A DNA stretch of 64,000 nt from Erythrobacter mangrovi (GTDB taxonomy: Bacteria; Pseudomonadota; Alphaproteobacteria; Sphingomonadales; Sphingomonadaceae). The position numbers and the translations under genes were made by a program. Below, piece by piece: positions 60,669-64,000 of the stretch; positions within the stretch are counted from its first letter, which is position 1, and every line of letters starts with the position of its first letter. The notes under the pieces were generated by a model. The model ran no database searches. It saw only the letters and a program-made list of their open reading frames with translations, and was not told the origin of the DNA. Where the stretch lies: contig NZ_CP053921.1 of NCBI RefSeq assembly GCF_013260645.1, positions 186,001 through 250,000 of the forward strand, in the 5' to 3' direction.

Positions 60669-61502
60669 TCAGCGTGCCGATCCCTGTTCCTTGGGCGTGG
60701 TCGGGTCTGCGCCCCATTCCAGCCAACTGCCATCGTAGAGCGCCGCATCGTCCTTGCCTGCAAGGCCCAAGCCGAACAGCAGGACGCAGGCGGTGACGCC
60801 ACTATTGCAACTGGTCGTCACCGGTTGCGCCAGATCGATCCCCTCAGCGGTGAATTCGGCCCGGATGGCTTCGAGCGGTTTCCACGTCCCGTCCGCTTCG
60901 AACAGGCGCGGGAAATGCAGGTTGGCCGCGCCCGGAATGTGCCCTTCCGAACCGCTGCCTTCCGTTCCGGCAAAACGAGCCGCATCGCGGGCATCGACGA
61001 CCTGGTCGGCGCAATTCACGCAATTGGCCAGCATCTCGTCGCGGCTGCGGATGATGCGCTGTGGGTCGGGCTTGGGGTAAGTGGTCGGCGCGACGTCCGG
61101 CATGCCCGTTTCCAGCGCCCTGCCCTCTGCCCGCCACTTGGCTAGCCCCCCGTCGAGGATTGCCACCTTGGCAAATCCAAAATGGGCGAACACGAACCAG
61201 GCCCGCGCGGAGCTTTTCACCTGGCTGTCGTCGTACAGCACCACGCGCGTATCGGGAGCAATGCCCAGCGCGCCAAGGCGCTCAGCGAATTGCTCCGCCG
61301 TGGGTAGCGCCTTGGGTACGGACGAACCCGTGTCGATGAAGCTTTCAAGGTCGAGAAAGCGCGCGCCCGGAATATGTCCGGCAAGGAATTCCGCCCTCGC
61401 GTCGCGGCCCGCATCTGGCAAGTGCATACCGGCATCCAACACGACAAGGTCGGCTGCGCCCAGTTCGCCGGCAAGCCATTCGGTAGAAACGAGTCTGTCC
61501 AT
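60669..61502 (-). CDS. sseA: 3-mercaptopyruvate sulfurtransferase (two rhodanese domains)
   Basis: A 277-residue sulfurtransferase. The N-terminal inactive rhodanese domain (residues 1-135) has LVSTEWLAGELGAADLVVLD; the C-terminal domain has the active Cys in SCNSGVTACV near residue 231. The loop reads Cys-Asn-Ser-Gly-Val-Thr, close to the CGSGVT of mercaptopyruvate transferases but with Asn at position two. Moves sulfur to thiols or cyanide. Cotranscribed with metC. Confidence 0.9.
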   Translation of the reverse strand: MDRLVSTEWLAGELGAADLVVLDAGMHLPDAGRDARAEFLAGHIPGARFLDLESFIDTGSSVPKALPTAEQFAERLGALGIAPDTRVVLYDDSQVKSSARAWFVFAHFGFAKVAILDGGLAKWRAEGRALETGMPDVAPTTYPKPDPQRIIRSRDEMLANCVNCADQVVDARDAARFAGTEGSGSEGHIPGAANLHFPRLFEADGTWKPLEAIRAEFTAEGIDLAQPVTTSCNSGVTACVLLFGLGLAGKDDAALYDGSWLEWGADPTTPKEQGSAR

Positions 61503-61539
61503 CCCCTCCCGGTTAGCGGGCGGTTGAGATCAAGTCGAC

Positions 61540-62625
61540 TCAGGCAAGCTCGCGATGCGCCAATGGGGCATAGCTGCGCGGCGGTTCATCCAGCCGGAAA
61601 GGCTGCACGCGACCCCCATCGGGACTCCCCTGCCCCACGACGAATGTCTTGACCAGGACCCCTTCTCCAGCGCCATCCACGCGCACTCGCAGCAGCGGGA
61701 CCAGCAATGGATGGCGGCCTTGCAGGACCACCTGCGCGGTGGCCAGCGGAAGCTGGACTTGCCCCTCGACCGTGACGGTCTGGTGCGGCGCGATCCGCGC
61801 CAGCGTGTGCCGGATATCCAGCGCAGTACCGGTCGTCGCCACTTGGTCCTCCATTGGCGCACCCGCGTGGGCAGAGGCAAGATCGAGGCCGATAGCGACA
61901 TCGGTCAGCGGCAGGTCGGTGCGATTGACCAGGGTAAGGCGATACTTGAGCGTGGCATAGGCTGCGCTGCGGGTAAGCTTTTCGGCCTCGCACCGGATCG
62001 ACAGCGCCTGGGCTGCGGGAACGATCTGCGGCTCCACTGCCGTGCGCACTATGGGGCGCTCGATCACCGGAGGCGCGGCTTTGGCGCGACGGCGACGCCA
62101 GATGAGCAGGCCGCCAAGCGCCGCCAACAGTGCCGCACCGACGCCTGCCGCCCAGCGCCAGTCGAAGGTTGCAGGAGAATCTGCTGCTTCCGATGCCCCG
62201 ATAGCCGGCGCAACCGGTACGGTTGCCGCTTCCGCGGGAGCCGCGACTTCGGCACTTGCGGTGCTGCCGACATCCGCGTCAGCGTTCGGCAGCGCTGCCT
62301 GTGGTTCGGCAGCGGTCGGGCGGGGTTGTGGGCGCGCGGTGATGGTCGATTCGCGTGGTGATGCTGCGAGAACATCCTCATCAACCGGGGTGGGCTCTGC
62401 GGGGGTCGGCGAGGGAGTGGGTATGGCCGTCGGCGCCTGGGTCCCGATCACGCGCGGGCGGGCGGGCACCGGTCCGCTTTCTTCATCGATCGGCCCCTGG
62501 GCGCGCGGACTCGCACTGGGCGTAGGGGCTGGCGGGAGGGAAAAATCCTGCACGGCCTGCGCCATCAGTGGTGAAGGCAGGGCCAGCGCGATCGCAAGGA
62601 ATGGGAAACGGGCGGAATGGGTCAT
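61540..62625 (-). CDS. exported/membrane-anchored protein with Pro/Ala-rich stalk
   Basis: A 361-residue protein. Signal peptide (RFPFLAIALALPSPLMAQA), then a Pro/Ala/Thr-rich stalk (25-165). One membrane segment (about 170-190, WAAGVGAALLAALGGLLIW) with a following RRRRRAK stop is followed by a cytoplasmic beta-rich domain of 165 residues (ATLKYRLTLVNRTDLPLTDV; AIGLDLASAHAGA). This architecture resembles proteins that translate an envelope stalk to a cytoplasmic partner, but no family is recognised. It lies upstream of sseA by 37 bases. Function unknown. Confidence 0.65.
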   Translation of the reverse strand: MTHSARFPFLAIALALPSPLMAQAVQDFSLPPAPTPSASPRAQGPIDEESGPVPARPRVIGTQAPTAIPTPSPTPAEPTPVDEDVLAASPRESTITARPQPRPTAAEPQAALPNADADVGSTASAEVAAPAEAATVPVAPAIGASEAADSPATFDWRWAAGVGAALLAALGGLLIWRRRRAKAAPPVIERPIVRTAVEPQIVPAAQALSIRCEAEKLTRSAAYATLKYRLTLVNRTDLPLTDVAIGLDLASAHAGAPMEDQVATTGTALDIRHTLARIAPHQTVTVEGQVQLPLATAQVVLQGRHPLLVPLLRVRVDGAGEGVLVKTFVVGQGSPDGGRVQPFRLDEPPRSYAPLAHRELA

Positions 62626-62735
62626 CAGGGTCGGGGTAGCGTGCAAGAACGCGCATATGCCGTATGGTGGGCTGAATAGGTACTGAAGGCCGGTGATCCA
62701 AGCCTTGCCTTGCGCAGGCGCGTCAATCGCGGCAG

Positions 62736-63203
62736 ATGCGCGACATGACCGACACACCCAGCCCGAAGTTCCTCGGCGCCAATAGCCCGCTGCCCACTTC
62801 ACCCGAAGAAGCCGAGCTCGATTACGTGCCCAACCCGCGCAAGGGGGAGCTGTATCTCGTCCGTTTCGCGGCTCCCGAGTTTACATCGCTGTGCCCGGTC
62901 ACGGGCCAACCCGATTTCGCCCATCTGGTAATCGATTATGCCCCTGGCGAAACGATTGTGGAATCGAAGAGCCTTAAGCTGTTCCTCGGTTCCTTCCGCA
63001 ATCACAACGGCTTCCACGAGGATGTGACGGTCGGTATCGGCAAGCGCCTGTTCGACGAGATGCAGCCGCGCTGGATGCGCATCGGCGGATATTGGTATCC
63101 GCGCGGGGGCATCCCCATCGATGTCTTCTGGCAAAGCGCTGCGCCGCCTGAAGGACTATGGCTTCCCGACCAGGGCGTGGCGCCCTATCGTGGGCGCGGA
63201 TAG
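62736..63203 (+). CDS. queF: NADPH-dependent 7-cyano-7-deazaguanine reductase
   Basis: Reduces preQ0 to preQ1 in queuosine synthesis. 155 residues, the short unimodular form. Catalytic Cys in [12 protein letters not shown] near 52 and the QueF signature [20 protein letters not shown] near 79-98. ATG at 62736 or 62745 may be the start; the ribosome site is weak for both. Other queuosine genes are not in the window. Confidence 0.93.
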   Translation: MRDMTDTPSPKFLGANSPLPTSPEEAELDYVPNPRKGELYLVRFAAPEFTSLCPVTGQPDFAHLVIDYAPGETIVESKSLKLFLGSFRNHNGFHEDVTVGIGKRLFDEMQPRWMRIGGYWYPRGGIPIDVFWQSAAPPEGLWLPDQGVAPYRGRG

Positions 63204-63220
63204 GGATAGGAGATTCCACG

Positions 63221-64000
63221 ATGATCGCCAGGTTACCCCGGATTTCGCTCTGGCTGGCGCTCGCGCTGCTGGTGTATTTCCTGTTTGCCGTATTCGGCCC
63301 CAAATTCGGCCTGATCGACTGGAAGGTCGGCTTCCTGACCATGGTCGTGACCATCGGCCCGATCCTGATGGGCGTGGTCGCATTGGTGGCGCTGATCGCG
63401 CTGATCATGGCCTTCGTGAAGGGGCCGCGCGGCGAATGGTGGAAGGCCGCGGCTGCACTGGCGATCCCCGTGGCCTTGTTCGCTGGGCTCCTGTCCGTTC
63501 GCGCACAGGGCGATGCGGTACCGCCGATCCACGACGTTGCCACCGACACCACCAACCCACCCGAGTTTTCTGCCGAAACGCTGGCGATGCGCGAAGGCTT
63601 CGGAGCCAACCCGATCGACGATTATGCCACTCCTCTGGGGCAGATCGAGCTGTGGGCGGAACGGACCAAGGGCCAGCCCATCGCGGCCAAGACCCATGCC
63701 GAGTTGATCGCCGAGAGCTATGGCGATCTCAAGCCGATCCCCTACCCGGGCAGCGATGCAGACGCCGTGGCTGCCGTGGCCGCGGCCATGGAGGATATCG
63801 GCCTGTCGGACGTGCGGAGCGATCCGGACGCAGGACGGGTCGAAGGCACTGCCGAAACCTTCGCCTTCGGTTTCAAGGACGATGTCGTGGCGCGCGTCAG
63901 CGAAGGGCAGATCGATCTGCGTTCGGTCAGCCGCGTGGGGGTTTCGGACCTCGGCTACAACGCGGCTCGCCTGGGCGAACTCGGCAAGGCAATCAACGCG
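63221..64000 (+). CDS. DUF1499 membrane protein, truncated by window end
   Basis: The first 260 codons of a DUF1499 protein; the frame is open to the last base. Three membrane segments (about 8-28, 38-62 and 78-93) precede the DUF1499 domain, recognised by HDVATDTTNPPEF near 105 and DLRSVSRVGVSDLGYNAARL near 236-255. The family is widespread in proteobacteria, has no known function and lies in the periplasm or membrane. It starts 17 bases after queF with AGGAG before the ATG. Confidence 0.85.
   Translation, partial: MIARLPRISLWLALALLVYFLFAVFGPKFGLIDWKVGFLTMVVTIGPILMGVVALVALIALIMAFVKGPRGEWWKAAAALAIPVALFAGLLSVRAQGDAVPPIHDVATDTTNPPEFSAETLAMREGFGANPIDDYATPLGQIELWAERTKGQPIAAKTHAELIAESYGDLKPIPYPGSDADAVAAVAAAMEDIGLSDVRSDPDAGRVEGTAETFAFGFKDDVVARVSEGQIDLRSVSRVGVSDLGYNAARLGELGKAINA

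Overview
The window looks like chromosomal DNA of an alphaproteobacterium of the order Sphingomonadales, most likely an Erythrobacteraceae member. This is inferred from the high GC content, the pckA / ChvI-ChvG / HprK / RapZ / EIIA / HPr block, the cobA-DUF2849-cysI-DUF934-cysH sulfur operon, and PadR, PilZ and DUF6768 genes of the kind common in sphingomonads. It is mostly core metabolism with short accessory stretches between. No phage, insertion sequence, CRISPR array or rRNA was seen. There are two tRNA genes (Val-TAC, Thr-TGT).

Region by region: 1-8 kb holds a partial TPR protein, PEP carboxykinase, and the acid/envelope two-component system ChvI-ChvG coupled to a regulatory nitrogen/carbon PTS (hprK, rapZ, EIIA, HPr) and an RNA methyltransferase. 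8-13 kb is accessory: a lower-GC isomerase gene, an HTH protein, a PilZ protein, three tandem paralogous secreted proteins and a leucine-rich-repeat protein. Next to two host genes here (trmH and rmuC) there is a second, diverged copy of the gene's 3' end beyond an inserted gene. 13-26 kb is housekeeping (rmuC, def, recR, fmt, truA, asparaginase, argH, lysA, siroheme, TrmO). 26-36 kb mixes an ECF sigma pair, L,D-transpeptidase and purA with an accessory block (hydrolase, AhpD-like fusion with Rrf2 regulator, TrhO, phosphate transporter, DUF5694). 36-40 kb is hisZ-serA-serC. 40-46 kb holds a glycosyltransferase, PadR regulator, RarA and two uncharacterised proteins. 46-50.6 kb is an envelope-type ECF sigma cluster. 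50.7-54.4 kb holds obg, proB, an SDR protein and a lipoprotein. 54.4-62.6 kb is sulfur assimilation and transsulfuration (cysH, DUF934, cysI, DUF2849, cobA, MscS channel, metC, sseA). The window ends in queF and a truncated DUF1499 gene.

The most interesting signal is at 47.5-50.6 kb. Four copies of one promoter, GGATKAAAC-N13-CGTTTH, sit in front of an ECF sigma/anti-sigma operon, a secreted subtilase, a low-complexity secreted protein with a PRC-like domain and a small secreted protein. Two of the copies are interleaved head to head as one inverted repeat between the protease and the sigma gene, so the regulon and its self-activation can be read directly from DNA. Other points of note are genes whose reading frames contain no normal start codon (a FAD monooxygenase, the ECF sigma factor, a phosphate transporter), a siroheme enzyme carrying a decayed methyltransferase domain, and an unlisted 51-residue ORF carrying an RmuC-like tail.
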